This document shows positions 26,315 through 34,865 of a DNA stretch of 64,000 nt, piece after piece. This stretch comes from Chitinophagales bacterium. GTDB lineage: Bacteria; Bacteroidota; Bacteroidia; Chitinophagales; LD1. The notes under the pieces were generated by a model, which was not told where the DNA came from, made no database searches, and saw only the letters and a list, made by a program, of their open reading frames with translations. Numbering within the stretch: the first letter of the stretch is position 1; each line of letters starts with the position of its first letter. The stretch lies in assembly GCA_016786765.1 (NCBI GenBank), contig JAEUUZ010000007.1:34030-98029 (forward strand). Direction: 5' to 3'. The position numbers and the translations under genes are program-made.

Positions 26315-27205
26315 ATGTTAGTTGAAAAAGCAATAGAATCTTATATAAATTGGAAAGCCGTTTATTCACCCCATGCAGCAAGTAGGTACTTGCCACGACT
26401 TCAAAAGTTATTTGCCTTTACAAGTACAATTGAGCAAGTTGAAGATTTAACTGGAGATGATATTAATCGGTTCCATAAACAAATGGAAGTGCAAAATTAC
26501 AGTAGAGCAACTATAGCCTACTCACTTACCGTTATCAAAAACTTCTTACAGTTCTGGAAAAATAGAGGACTCAGTGTAGCTGATCCAAAAGAAATAAAAT
26601 CAATCGTATTTACAAATCGAGTAAAGTCAATCGTAACCGAATCCGACTTTCAAAAGATGTCGGATGCCTTAGATGAAGAAAGTGAATTAGAACTACGCAT
26701 AAAATTATGCATTCACTTACTCTGGGATACCGGAATGCGCGTTTCAGAGCTGATAGACTTAAATCTATCCGATATGAATGAAGAAAATGAGAAGGGTATA
26801 CGAACCGCCCAAATCCTTAGTAAAAAATCAGCACGCTATAATTTGGTAGCATGGAATGCTGAAACAAACAGACTGCTATCCAAATACTTAGAGTCGCGAA
26901 TGAATAACTTGATACAAACTGATGCACTGTTTGTTAATATGATGAGCAAGCGCACTGTAAGAATAAATACCCGAACCGTTCAGCGCTGGGTAAGGATTGT
27001 AGCAATGAAAGCGAGTATTGTTAAACCGATCACACCTCACTCATTTCGACATGGTAAGGCGCATTGTATGCTTAATCATGGAGCCAATATCCGAGATGTA
27101 CAAGCCATTTTACGTCATGTGAATCCGGTAACCACATTCCATTATCTATCCCTTAACGAAAAGCACTTTTTGGAAGTAGCAGGGCAACATTTAAAAGCAG
27201 TCTAG
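26315..27205 (+). CDS. Tyrosine recombinase / integrase (XerC/D-like)
   Basis: 296 residues with an N-terminal SAM-like core-binding domain (about 1-100) and a catalytic domain holding the family's residues: Arg in DTGMRVSELIDL, H-x-x-R in TPHSFRHGKAH, the second His in HVNPVTTFHYLSL with the nucleophilic Tyr. It cuts and rejoins DNA at attachment sites and is the likely integrase of the island. The compact size matches Xer-like recombinases; there is no extra helix typical of integron integrases. Confidence 0.9.
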   Translation: MLVEKAIESYINWKAVYSPHAASRYLPRLQKLFAFTSTIEQVEDLTGDDINRFHKQMEVQNYSRATIAYSLTVIKNFLQFWKNRGLSVADPKEIKSIVFTNRVKSIVTESDFQKMSDALDEESELELRIKLCIHLLWDTGMRVSELIDLNLSDMNEENEKGIRTAQILSKKSARYNLVAWNAETNRLLSKYLESRMNNLIQTDALFVNMMSKRTVRINTRTVQRWVRIVAMKASIVKPITPHSFRHGKAHCMLNHGANIRDVQAILRHVNPVTTFHYLSLNEKHFLEVAGQHLKAV

Positions 27206-27637
27206 TGAATCGAACAAGAAGAAAAACGAAAGTCCTTGCATTTGAAATCAGAGTATGCAATAATGCAGTTTACATACTCTTTAACTTTCTAAACATAAAT
27301 ACTTTCCACTGACCACATTCGTACTGTTATTAATACTCATAGTAAACCTTGATTAAGTTACTTGAGTTTTTACAGAAGAACCACCGTAGTAACGGTGGCA
27401 TATGTGGTGTAACAATGTCGTAAAAGATATATTACACTATGAAATACAATTTTGTAAAGTCTCATACACCATACGGTCATGTGGTTTGTAAACAGAGCGA
27501 TTAGTGGGAATCAGAAAAGAAGTAATACTCTCAACCTTATTTTGATTATTCAAACCGTCTTAAGAAGTTGAAATAGTAGAGTTTTAGAAAGATTGGGAGG
27601 AGTGAATTTATTACCCGTAATAACCTTTTTACGACAT
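27206..27637. other. Intergenic region with one strong hairpin
   Basis: No gene is recognisable in about 430 bases. A perfect 7-bp hairpin (CCACCGT 27381-27387 with ACGGTGG 27392-27398) may end the recombinase transcript, though it lacks a T-run. An attachment site would be expected near an integrase; I saw no repeat of this stretch elsewhere in the window. Confidence 0.4.
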
Positions 27638-27841
27638 ATGCGATTATTCAACGTACTTACCAAGAAAACCATTACCAAAGATGGAGAACCACTTCACTTG
27701 TGGCACCGAGTCGGGCTCATTAAATCAACCAACAGTGGGAACTGGTATCTGCAAATGTTCCATCAACCGGATACGGACTTCTTCCTTGTTGAACAAGAAC
27801 AAGAAAAGGTCGAACTTCCAACGATTGAGTATCAGTCCTAG
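27638..27841 (+). CDS. Small phage/plasmid-type protein
   Basis: 67 residues from the ATG at 27638. The pattern MRLFNVLTKKTITKDGEPLH followed by LWHRVGLIKSTNSGNWYLQM and a closing PDTDFFLVE resembles small conserved proteins next to replication genes of Bacteroidota phages and plasmids, beta-rich and possibly ssDNA-binding. It is two bases ahead of the replication-like gene. Confidence 0.55.
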   Translation: MRLFNVLTKKTITKDGEPLHLWHRVGLIKSTNSGNWYLQMFHQPDTDFFLVEQEQEKVELPTIEYQS

Positions 27842-27843
27842 TT

Positions 27844-28344
27844 ATGCTAGGGCAAGAATTTACCCCTGTGCCCAACAGTATTTTCGATCACTATATAATG
27901 CACCTCAAACCGACAGAACTCGCGGTGCTTTTGGTGATTGTCAGACAAACGGCAGGGTGGATGAATCAGAGAACAAAACAGCGTAAGCACATGGACTGGA
28001 TTTCCGGTTCACAACTTCAGGAGAAAACAGGCTACTCTCGAAAATCTATTTCTACAGCACTAGACGGACTTACTACAAAACAACTCATAAGAGTTACAGA
28101 TGGAGGAGTAAACAGCTATGACACAGCAAAGCAACGGCAAGGAAAAACAAGGCTTTACTTCGCCCTTGCGGATATTCCCATAATATCCCCAACATTATCC
28201 CCACATGCGCAAAATGTACGCAAGACATGGGTAAAAATTTCTCCTGACTTGCGTAAAAAGTACGCACAACAAAAGAAACTCTTACAAAAGAAACTAACTC
28301 AATTCAAAAAAATCAATTATCAGCCAATACCGCACGACTTATAA
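27844..28344 (+). CDS. Phage replication protein O-like winged-helix protein
   Basis: 166 residues. FTPVPNSIFDHYIMHLKPTE followed by LAVLLVIVRQTAGW, then SGSQLQEKTGYSRKSISTAL, is the Rep_O-type N-terminal winged helix that binds replication origins; the rest is a basic tail. It may initiate replication or recognise DNA for the element. Its stop overlaps the expected first codon of the methyltransferase. Confidence 0.7.
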   Translation: MLGQEFTPVPNSIFDHYIMHLKPTELAVLLVIVRQTAGWMNQRTKQRKHMDWISGSQLQEKTGYSRKSISTALDGLTTKQLIRVTDGGVNSYDTAKQRQGKTRLYFALADIPIISPTLSPHAQNVRKTWVKISPDLRKKYAQQKKLLQKKLTQFKKINYQPIPHDL

Positions 28345-29399
28345 ACTACTTATCACTTTTCTCGGGAATTGGGGGATTTGAAAAGGGAATAGGAAGGAAA
28401 GCAACTTGCATAGGCTTCTCGGAGATTGATCCATTTGCCATTCAGATTTACCAAAATCAATTCCCTAATCATAAAAACTATGGTGACATCACAACCATTA
28501 AAGCTGAAACACTACCAGACTTTGACCTCTTGGTGGGAGGATTTCCATGCCAATCGTTTTCCATTGCAGGAAACCGAAAAGGATTCGCTGACCGAAGAGG
28601 ACATCTCTTTTTTGACATCGCAAGGATTATTAACATCAAAAAGCCCACTTATCTGCTGCTTGAGAACGTCAAAGGGTTACTCAGTCACAACAAAGGGAAA
28701 ACTTTTAAAATCATTATCACTACGCTTGATGAACTGGGGTATGACTGCCAATGGGAAGTGCTTAACAGCAAACATTTCGGACTCGCACAAAACCGGCAGC
28801 GAGTATACATTGTTGGACATCTTAGAGGAAAACCCAGACCCGAAGTATTTCCTCTCGAAAGAGCGAACAAAAAATCTTGTATACAAACTCAAGCACTCAA
28901 AACACTAAACCCCAAGGACGAACACAAACAACAAAAGCACCCACACAATCAAGAGATTCCAACCATAAAAATCAAGGAAGCTACAAAAACAGGATATGCA
29001 GTAGCTAGAGTAGGAGATAGTATCGATGTTTCATTTCCAACTTCAACGATGCGTAGGGGAAGAATCGGAAGGCAGATAGCGCACACCCTCATCACCGGCA
29101 TGCAGCTTTACACGCTCACCAAAGACCGAAAACTAAGAAGGCTTACACCACTCGAATGCGAACGATTACAAGGCTTCCCGGACTACTGGACAAAGCATGG
29201 TAAAGACCCAAACTGCAATACAACAGAAATGAGTGACCGACAGCGATACAAGTCACTCGGGAATGCTGTGGGTGTTCCGGTGATACGAACGATTATCAAA
29301 AAGCTATTACACATCACAAAAGTTAAACATAACCCAAACAGAAAACACTATGACAAAATCAAACGAACAAACACGAAAACTACCCGAACGTTTTCCTAG
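28341..29399 (+). CDS. DNA (cytosine-5) methyltransferase, unusual start codon
   Basis: About 352 residues with all m5C motifs in order: I NYLSLFSGIGGFEKGI, IV GGFPCQSFSIAG with the catalytic Cys, VI LLLENVKGLL, VIII AQNRQRVYIVG, and IX-X RLTPLECERLQGFPDYW then RYKSLGNAVG. It methylates cytosine in a specific DNA sequence, probably to shield the element from restriction. The family normally starts Met-Asn-Tyr; here that position (28341) is ATA and overlaps the preceding stop, and no ATG, GTG or TTG precedes motif I in frame nearby, so the start is uncertain. No restriction enzyme partner is adjacent, so it looks like an orphan. Confidence 0.85.
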   Translation: MNYLSLFSGIGGFEKGIGRKATCIGFSEIDPFAIQIYQNQFPNHKNYGDITTIKAETLPDFDLLVGGFPCQSFSIAGNRKGFADRRGHLFFDIARIINIKKPTYLLLENVKGLLSHNKGKTFKIIITTLDELGYDCQWEVLNSKHFGLAQNRQRVYIVGHLRGKPRPEVFPLERANKKSCIQTQALKTLNPKDEHKQQKHPHNQEIPTIKIKEATKTGYAVARVGDSIDVSFPTSTMRRGRIGRQIAHTLITGMQLYTLTKDRKLRRLTPLECERLQGFPDYWTKHGKDPNCNTTEMSDRQRYKSLGNAVGVPVIRTIIKKLLHITKVKHNPNRKHYDKIKRTNTKTTRTFS

Positions 29400-29592
29400 A
29401 ACAAATACAGAACGAATCTCCGATGAATTAAATCCTGAATTTCTTTTTTCCGGTACACATGCCGATCTACTTGTACAGATTGCTAATGGAATTATTAAAA
29501 CAAAGAAACTCGCAAAGAAGGAACTGCAACGAAGAGGACTTGATAGAAATGGAATGTTTGTAGGGTATGAGAAGAGTGAACTTGAACGATAA
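29350..29592 (+). CDS. Small basic protein overlapping the methyltransferase end
   Basis: 80 residues, overlapping the previous gene by 50 bases in another frame. The C-terminal part (IIKTKKLAKKELQRRGLDRN) is a short basic helix. No family recognised. It may be translationally coupled to the nuclease-like gene after it. Confidence 0.45.
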   Translation: MTKSNEQTRKLPERFPRTNTERISDELNPEFLFSGTHADLLVQIANGIIKTKKLAKKELQRRGLDRNGMFVGYEKSELER

Positions 29593-29609
29593 CAGAATCT
29601 ATTTATCCA

Positions 29610-30116
29610 TTGAACGAAAATCAATCTTTTGATATACTTATAAGTGCTATGGAAAATTATGAACAGGTACGAGATACTGCAAAATTCTTCTATGCTGACT
29701 TAAAACCGATTTACTGCAAAGCAATCTCATCAGATGTAAAATTTAATCGAATTGGCTTTCAGCACATCATACACAAAAAGGGAAGACATATCAGGGAAAC
29801 TCCTTCTCAAATTGAACGATTCAAATTGTTACCGCTTGCAGTGAAACTTCTTGAATTAACTACAACCTACCAAGAGTATGAATCTGAGCCGATGAAACTT
29901 GAAGTGGAACACCTGGGTGTAGATGTCTTTCGTAATAAGCGGGTAACCTATTGGGGTATTATTGCCATTTTAGATGGCAAGAAAGTAAAAGTAATACTCA
30001 GACAGGTGGGAAATGGTGCTGTCCATTTTTGGAGCATTATTCCGGATTGGACGACAAGCAAACGCAGAGACACAAAATACTTTAGCTTCATGAAGGGGAA
30101 CCCTAGCGAAGATTAA
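29610..30116 (+). CDS. Phage Barnase-EndoU-ColicinE5/D-RelE-like nuclease domain protein
   Basis: 168 residues with TTG as first codon; an ATG at 29649 is an alternative. ISSDVKFNRIGFQHIIHKKG, then the KLLPLAVKLLELTT helix, WGIIAILDGKKVKVILRQVG and VHFWSIIPDW match my memory of the PBECR (phage Barnase-EndoU-Colicin-RelE-like) domain, whose members occur in phages and mobile elements next to methyltransferases. It may be an RNase acting in competition between elements. The family call is moderate, the substrate unknown. Confidence 0.6.
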   Translation: MNENQSFDILISAMENYEQVRDTAKFFYADLKPIYCKAISSDVKFNRIGFQHIIHKKGRHIRETPSQIERFKLLPLAVKLLELTTTYQEYESEPMKLEVEHLGVDVFRNKRVTYWGIIAILDGKKVKVILRQVGNGAVHFWSIIPDWTTSKRRDTKYFSFMKGNPSED

Positions 30117-30138
30117 TATTGCTCTGTATACAAAAAAT

Positions 30139-30160
30139 CCGCCTCATGGCGGGTTCTTTG
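30139..30160 (+). terminator. Terminator after the nuclease-like gene
   Basis: CCGCC-TCAT-GGCGG (30139-30152) is followed by GTTCTTTGTT, a compact stem with a T-rich tail. From here to 30418 there is no gene; a promoter probably lies there. Confidence 0.7.
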
Positions 30161-30418
30161 TTGTGCCTGTTCCAGCTTAAGTTTTAGCCAGTCAGGACTG
30201 ACGTCCTCACAAGCACAAATAGAGTGTATATGAAACAATGTTTTTTGTCAATACTAATTATTAAATAGATAGAAGTAAATTAGATGTTGTGTTTTCATCC
30301 TAAGATGCATTTTGTGTTACCAATAATGCTGTTTATGATTACTTTCCATGAGTTGGTATAAATCTATACTGTGAACAGTTAAGACTATAGTAGATTTGTA
30401 GTAAATAAATTAAGAGCT

Positions 30419-30625
30419 ATGGCAGACAAAAAACACAGTGAGTTTACATCAGAGTATAGTAAGCCACATACAAGCGATGGTTGTCCAGAGGTGCACGTAG
30501 ATCAATTACATTTTGGTGAAGATGGTAAACATGATTCAAGACTTGATGTTGACCATATTACAGATTCAGGTGCTATAGAAATGGGACAACAGACTTATGA
30601 ATTACATAAAGAAAAAAAGGACTGA
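30419..30625 (+). CDS. Small acidic hypothetical protein
   Basis: 68 residues, rich in His and Asp (SDGCPEVHVDQLHFGEDGKH) and probably disordered or metal-binding. No family recognised. It begins at a clear ATG after a 300-base gap without genes. Confidence 0.45.
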   Translation: MADKKHSEFTSEYSKPHTSDGCPEVHVDQLHFGEDGKHDSRLDVDHITDSGAIEMGQQTYELHKEKKD

Positions 30626-30710
30626 TAGTTAATTCATAAAACTTTTAGGTAAATTGGATACGACTATGCATTTCATTGCATAATCGTTTTTATTTTGTTA
30701 TAATACATAA

Positions 30711-30974
30711 ATGAAAGAGTCATACACAAGCAAATATTTTTTAAATCATGATAAATATTTAGGAGATTGGAATAGGGGTGAATTTGAGAAGTATTTATCC
30801 TTGCTTGAAAGCCTAGATGAAGCCTCATTGCTTTTGCTACATCAATTTTGCGGGATACAGATGTTTGAGAAGAACGAACAATTTGATAAGGAACAAGCTA
30901 TACGTGTGTTAATTAATCCTGCTGATACACCTCATCAGGAGTTGATTGATGGGCTTAACAAATTGGAACTATAA
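30711..30974 (+). CDS. Small helical hypothetical protein
   Basis: 87 residues, mostly helical and acidic. No signal peptide or motif. Codon use and length are consistent with a real gene in this accessory run. Confidence 0.5.
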   Translation: MKESYTSKYFLNHDKYLGDWNRGEFEKYLSLLESLDEASLLLLHQFCGIQMFEKNEQFDKEQAIRVLINPADTPHQELIDGLNKLEL

Positions 30975-31090
30975 AGCAACAAAGTATGATTAAGAGCATC
31001 AGTTCGTCTGATGTTTTTTGTGGTGATATATTTCGAAAATCGTTTTCATTTTGATAACGTTTTCTCAAATCAATTCTGTAAAATTGAAGC

Positions 31091-31840
31091 ATGAAAATAA
31101 TAACATTTACCCCTAATGAACTCAGTCTTCTTCAAGAACTTTTACAAAGGAGATTAGATAGCATTAATAGTGATTCAAAAGAGAGCGTTTCTACCCATAC
31201 ATCCCAGAAAAATAAGCATGTCCAAAGGCACATACAGACAAAGCAATCGATTCTAAGAAAAATTTCAATTGCGAGTGATGTTGAATTAAACAGGTCAGAA
31301 AAACTTGCATGCATAGACGTTGCATCAGTGTATTGCGATGAAATGTCTAAGAAAGCGTTATTCACTGATGAATATTATTGGTTTAAGATTAATATAGCAG
31401 AAACACAAATCTTCAACAGACTTGATTTTGCAATGAATATTAAACATAAGTGTGGTAGTTTCAGTGATAAAAATTTTACTCCAAAGCACAGCAAAGAATT
31501 TCGGTATAGGCACATATTAGAAGTCGTGAAGAAGATTAAGGCGTCTGACAAGATTTTTCTATCTCGATATGCACAGAATAACATTTCTAAAATCACTTTC
31601 TTCTATTCCAATAAAGAGTACCTCGCATTTGAGTTAACTCATGTTGTATCGCTAGAAAATAAGCGGTTTGTTCCATTGGATGAAAAAACTCCAGAAGAAT
31701 TTGCATCAAATCGTCACGGTTTGCTTCTGACGATAGCAGAAGCGAGAAAGGAGCTCTCCTTATGCAAGCCTGATTTTTACGAGCAGACAACTCTTGATTT
31801 CATGGATAAAGTGCTTGATTCGACATTCAAAAATCAATGA
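31091..31840 (+). CDS. Hypothetical protein, first of a translationally coupled pair
   Basis: 249 residues, soluble, with an N-terminal helical part and a beta-rich C-terminal half. No motif recognised. Its stop overlaps the next ATG (ATGA), so the pair is probably an operon. Confidence 0.55.
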   Translation: MKIITFTPNELSLLQELLQRRLDSINSDSKESVSTHTSQKNKHVQRHIQTKQSILRKISIASDVELNRSEKLACIDVASVYCDEMSKKALFTDEYYWFKINIAETQIFNRLDFAMNIKHKCGSFSDKNFTPKHSKEFRYRHILEVVKKIKASDKIFLSRYAQNNISKITFFYSNKEYLAFELTHVVSLENKRFVPLDEKTPEEFASNRHGLLLTIAEARKELSLCKPDFYEQTTLDFMDKVLDSTFKNQ

Positions 31841-32334
31841 CAATTACTATGATAAATCAAAAGCAGCCAAGTGAGCTAAGTAATAAGCAGAAGGAAATAC
31901 TTAATGCATTTTTAAAAAGTTTTCTGCCTCCTACGGGTACTAAAAGAAAAAATACAGCTAATGAACTTAGCTATATTCATGACACTGTAAATAGAGTCCT
32001 TAAACAACACTTTAATTTTTATGTTTCTAAACAAGACTTATTAAATGCCTTTTCAGAGCTAGAATATTCATTGTATTCGCAGAATGGAGAATGGCATCCA
32101 GATCGAAAGGATGTAAGACCATCAAAGAATGGAAACTTGATTGCAGTAAGCGAAGGGTATATCGAACATGTTGCCGGTTTTTTGTATGTAGAAGTGAAAG
32201 CTAATGACGTTAGATTTTTAATGAAAGCAACGACCACTTTGCCTTCTAAAACAGCCTCTGAGAAACAAGAGGCCGTTAAACAGATACACGATAAAATTAA
32301 GCAGTTTAAAATTACTGTTGCAAATATCGTTTAA
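31837..32334 (+). CDS. Hypothetical protein, second of a coupled pair
   Basis: 165 residues. The N-terminal helical half is followed by VAGFLYVEVKANDVRFLMKA in a beta segment. An internal Met at residue 5 is an alternative start. No family recognised. A hairpin terminator follows. Confidence 0.55.
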   Translation: MTITMINQKQPSELSNKQKEILNAFLKSFLPPTGTKRKNTANELSYIHDTVNRVLKQHFNFYVSKQDLLNAFSELEYSLYSQNGEWHPDRKDVRPSKNGNLIAVSEGYIEHVAGFLYVEVKANDVRFLMKATTTLPSKTASEKQEAVKQIHDKIKQFKITVANIV

Positions 32335-32350
32335 TCTTCAATTGTAAAAC

Positions 32351-32375
32351 AACCCATCGAAAGATGGGTTGAGAG
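32351..32375 (+). terminator. Hairpin terminator
   Basis: AACCCATC (32351-32358) and GATGGGTT (32363-32370) close on a GAAA loop after the coupled pair, ahead of the oppositely oriented genes. Confidence 0.65.
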
Positions 32376-32419
32376 TTTCCTGTAATAATGTTTTTAAATA
32401 AATGATTTCAAAGGATGCT

Positions 32420-32605
32420 CTATTCAATGTATTTTTTGATTAGAATCTCTCCATATTTTAGTTCAAGTTTAATCTCATCTCCGATTTGAAATCCAAAATT
32501 CGAAAGATACAACCCTTTCAATATTATTACAGGAAGTTTCTTATAAGTAGGATACTGATGCCCTCGATACACTTTTTTCATTCGTATTACTTTTAACTCT
32601 CTCAT
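32420..32605 (-). CDS. SymE-like toxin-family protein (AbrB fold)
   Basis: 61 residues with LPVIILKGLYLSNFGFQIGD followed by EIKLELKYGEILIK, the SymE signature (a KG..L..-GF-.GD strand and turn). SymE proteins are AbrB-fold toxins or nucleoid-condensing factors. The gene's ATG overlaps the stop of the ArdC-like gene by four bases, so it is translated with it. Confidence 0.7.
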   Translation of the reverse strand: MRELKVIRMKKVYRGHQYPTYKKLPVIILKGLYLSNFGFQIGDEIKLELKYGEILIKKYIE

Positions 32606-33522
32606 GCTAATTCCTTTTGTTCTTTGGCTTCTGCAAGCTCGCCAATAGTAATAGTTCCTATAATGTATTCAACTGCACGTTGAGCAAGCGCACTAGCTTT
32701 CACGATAAAACGCATGTCATTTCGGAGGACTTCGAGCCATCCTTTGATATAGGCTGCGCAGTCTTCATGCTCATCCATTACAATTCCAACCTGCGAAGCG
32801 AGAAAATTCGCCCCAATTTCGGCAACAAGTTCTTCTTCGGAGTAATTAGTAGAGCCATAAGTGCCACTCATAAGTTCCTTACGATTGAGCCTGCTTTCGT
32901 GTCCGGTGCTATGCACAAGCTCATGAAATAGGGTGATGTAATACTTTTCACTACAAACAAATGTATCCATCCTGGGCATATTGATTATGTCCTTGCCCGG
33001 ATGGTAATAGGCGTCCTGTTCTTTGTGCTCTATTGCCGGCATGTGTGGCATTCCTTCCAATATCTTTTCACACTCAGCGAGTGGTTCATTGGGTAAAGAT
33101 ATGGTTGGAATGCTGATTTCCGGTATTCCTATACATTGGTCTATGTTGAAAACGAGGTAGTAACGCAGAAGGGGAATCTTCTGCTTTTCTTTTGGTTCTT
33201 CTGAATTGGAATTTGTGTTGTTTTCTCTTGTCTTCTCAATCCATTTCCAGAAGAGTACGATGTGTGCCTTTTCGCCTTTTTTCACTGATCCTCCAAGTTC
33301 TTTAAGTTGCTTGAAGGTGAGAAAAATGTTACGAGAGTAACCACAGGCGTTTAGTAGCCATAAGTTGGTGCCTCGGTAGTGTTTCTTTGAAATGAGGTTC
33401 TGGGGGAGTCCTGCTTTTGTCCAAGGGATTCTCCATGGAATGGTTCCTTTTTCTAGATATTCGATGATTTTCTGGGTTACCAAGGCATAAATGTCTTGTG
33501 TGGGGTGTTTTTGTGTTTCCAT
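32602..33522 (-). CDS. ardC: ArdC-like antirestriction protein (ssDNA-binding domain plus zincin)
   Basis: 306 residues. The N-terminal ssDNA-binding part (TIPWRIPWTKAGLPQNLIS followed by KHYRGTNLWLL) is followed by a zincin-like metallopeptidase domain with FHELVHSTGHESR (HExxH, third ligand in EELVAEIGA). ArdC-type proteins on conjugative elements protect incoming single-stranded DNA from host restriction. It reads leftward, opposite to the rest of the element, with SymE-like downstream. Confidence 0.85.
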   Translation of the reverse strand: METQKHPTQDIYALVTQKIIEYLEKGTIPWRIPWTKAGLPQNLISKKHYRGTNLWLLNACGYSRNIFLTFKQLKELGGSVKKGEKAHIVLFWKWIEKTRENNTNSNSEEPKEKQKIPLLRYYLVFNIDQCIGIPEISIPTISLPNEPLAECEKILEGMPHMPAIEHKEQDAYYHPGKDIINMPRMDTFVCSEKYYITLFHELVHSTGHESRLNRKELMSGTYGSTNYSEEELVAEIGANFLASQVGIVMDEHEDCAAYIKGWLEVLRNDMRFIVKASALAQRAVEYIIGTITIGELAEAKEQKELA

Positions 33523-33884
33523 GTTTACTGCTCTTTAGTTTTGAAAATGAATTTTGAAGGCAGTATAGCAGAAGTGTAAAACGTTGTAAAGCCTGAGCTA
33601 AGATTAATTAGCAACAGGATTTGCACCAAAAAACTTAAGGGCGCTGTTGGCAAAAACTTAAACATTAAGACTTGTATCGAACTTTTTTTATGAAAGATTC
33701 AACAAATTTTAAAGTCGAATACAATCATTTGTTAATAGGATACTTACCAATATTGATAAACCCAAAATTAGTTTTTGATAAAAGCAAGCATTAATGAATA
33801 TAGTTGGAGGAAAGCATTTTGTGTAAATCAGGCTTAAATACGCATTAGTATTTCATTACAGCTCTTTCATAGGTGCTTCATTTT

Positions 33885-33965
33885 ACGTAGAATTACGTAA
33901 ATTTTGCGTATTTCTACGCATATTCCTTTACCGTAGAACTACGCAAATATTGCGTAGTTCTACGG
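33885..33965. repeat. Two tandem palindromic repeats and flanking gene-free stretch
   Basis: The right unit (33931-33965) is a perfect 16-bp stem with a 3-base loop and reads CGTAGAACTACG at its core; the left unit (33885-33920) matches it imperfectly (about 13 of 16). A T-run follows the right unit, so it may terminate transcription. The surrounding 33523-34086 holds no gene and likely separates the mobile element from the defence island. Confidence 0.75.
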
Positions 33966-34006
33966 TTGTTTTTTTGTAGGAGAATATGGAGTTTTGTTTA
34001 ACTGAG

Positions 34007-34033
34007 TTGTAGCGGTTATATGATAGTTATAAG
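34007..34033 (+). repeat. Left cassette-boundary repeat (27 bases)
   Basis: These bases match 36583-36609 at 20 of 27 positions, both starting TTGTAGC and ending GTT-TAAG with identical spacing. Together they bracket the cyclase-effector unit. This left copy lacks the opposite arm needed to form a hairpin. Confidence 0.5.
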
Positions 34034-34086
34034 CAAGCCTATCAGACGATACAACACAAATAGACAGATTTTTTAAAACCTCAAAG

Positions 34087-34863
34087 ATGCCGAACATAAG
34101 ACAACTTATATCACTTAAAGAGAAATACGCCTCACTTAATCGTAGTGATGGCAAGGTAAAAGATTTTTTGAATAAAGGTTTAATGGAAAATGTTGCAATT
34201 CAGAAATCCTTTAGCTTTAAAGAAAGACAGATTTTGGAGCATTTTGATGTTTCAAACGCAACTCCAACATTAATTGAATATTTTGAATCAAAACCAAAAG
34301 AAGATGTGGTTTTGCTATTTATTGACATCGCAAATTTTTCAAGTTTGACGGAAGCCAGAACGAACACTTTCATCACAAGCTATTTAGATAATTATTACAA
34401 CGCGGCATTTCCTATTATTTATCAGTTCGGTGGGCAGATTGAGAAATTAATGGGTGATGGAATCATTTGCGTTTTTGGCAAACCATTTATAGATGTTGCT
34501 TGGCCAATAGAATTTAACAAAGCCGAATTGTGTGCAAAAGAACTTATTCAAAAATTTAAAGGAACTAACAAGGAAGTGAAAGTTGCTTTGCATAGTGGAG
34601 AAATTACTTATTACAAAACACCCGGAACAGATTATGAAGAATACACAATGATAGGAAAGCCCATAACAGAACTGTTTCGGTTAGAAAGTATTTCAAAATC
34701 CAACGCTATCAATTTTTATGTTGAAAGCACTTATGATGCAATAAAGCCAACAACAGATTTGGGCTTATCAAAAATTAAAGCAACAGAAGTGAAATCATTC
34801 AGTTTTGAGGTGGCACTTCAAGGTGTAGAATATTCAAAAGTTCGTTACTTAAAATTCATATAA
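34087..34863 (+). CDS. Class III nucleotide cyclase, first of two (Pycsar-like)
   Basis: 258 residues. The cyclase core lies about 72-235: the first metal Asp in LLFIDIANFSSL (D80), the second in LMGDGIICVF (D124), and the MIGKPITELFRLE loop, where canonical cyclases have N and R. Here the Asn position is Thr194 while Arg198 is kept. The fold makes cyclic nucleotides; next to a PycTM-like membrane protein, pyrimidine cyclic nucleotides (cCMP or cUMP) as in Pycsar are likely. A second cyclase follows within three bases, so a heterodimer is possible. Confidence 0.8.
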   Translation: MPNIRQLISLKEKYASLNRSDGKVKDFLNKGLMENVAIQKSFSFKERQILEHFDVSNATPTLIEYFESKPKEDVVLLFIDIANFSSLTEARTNTFITSYLDNYYNAAFPIIYQFGGQIEKLMGDGIICVFGKPFIDVAWPIEFNKAELCAKELIQKFKGTNKEVKVALHSGEITYYKTPGTDYEEYTMIGKPITELFRLESISKSNAINFYVESTYDAIKPTTDLGLSKIKATEVKSFSFEVALQGVEYSKVRYLKFI

Positions 34864-34865
34864 GC

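Noticed and set aside
26315..27205. Integron integrase for the attC-like element
   Set aside because: The recombinase is Xer-like, lacks an extra helix typical of IntI, and lies 8 kb from the repeat with unrelated genes between.
33885..33965. CRISPR array
   Set aside because: Only two palindromic units, of unequal sequence and without spacers or cas genes.
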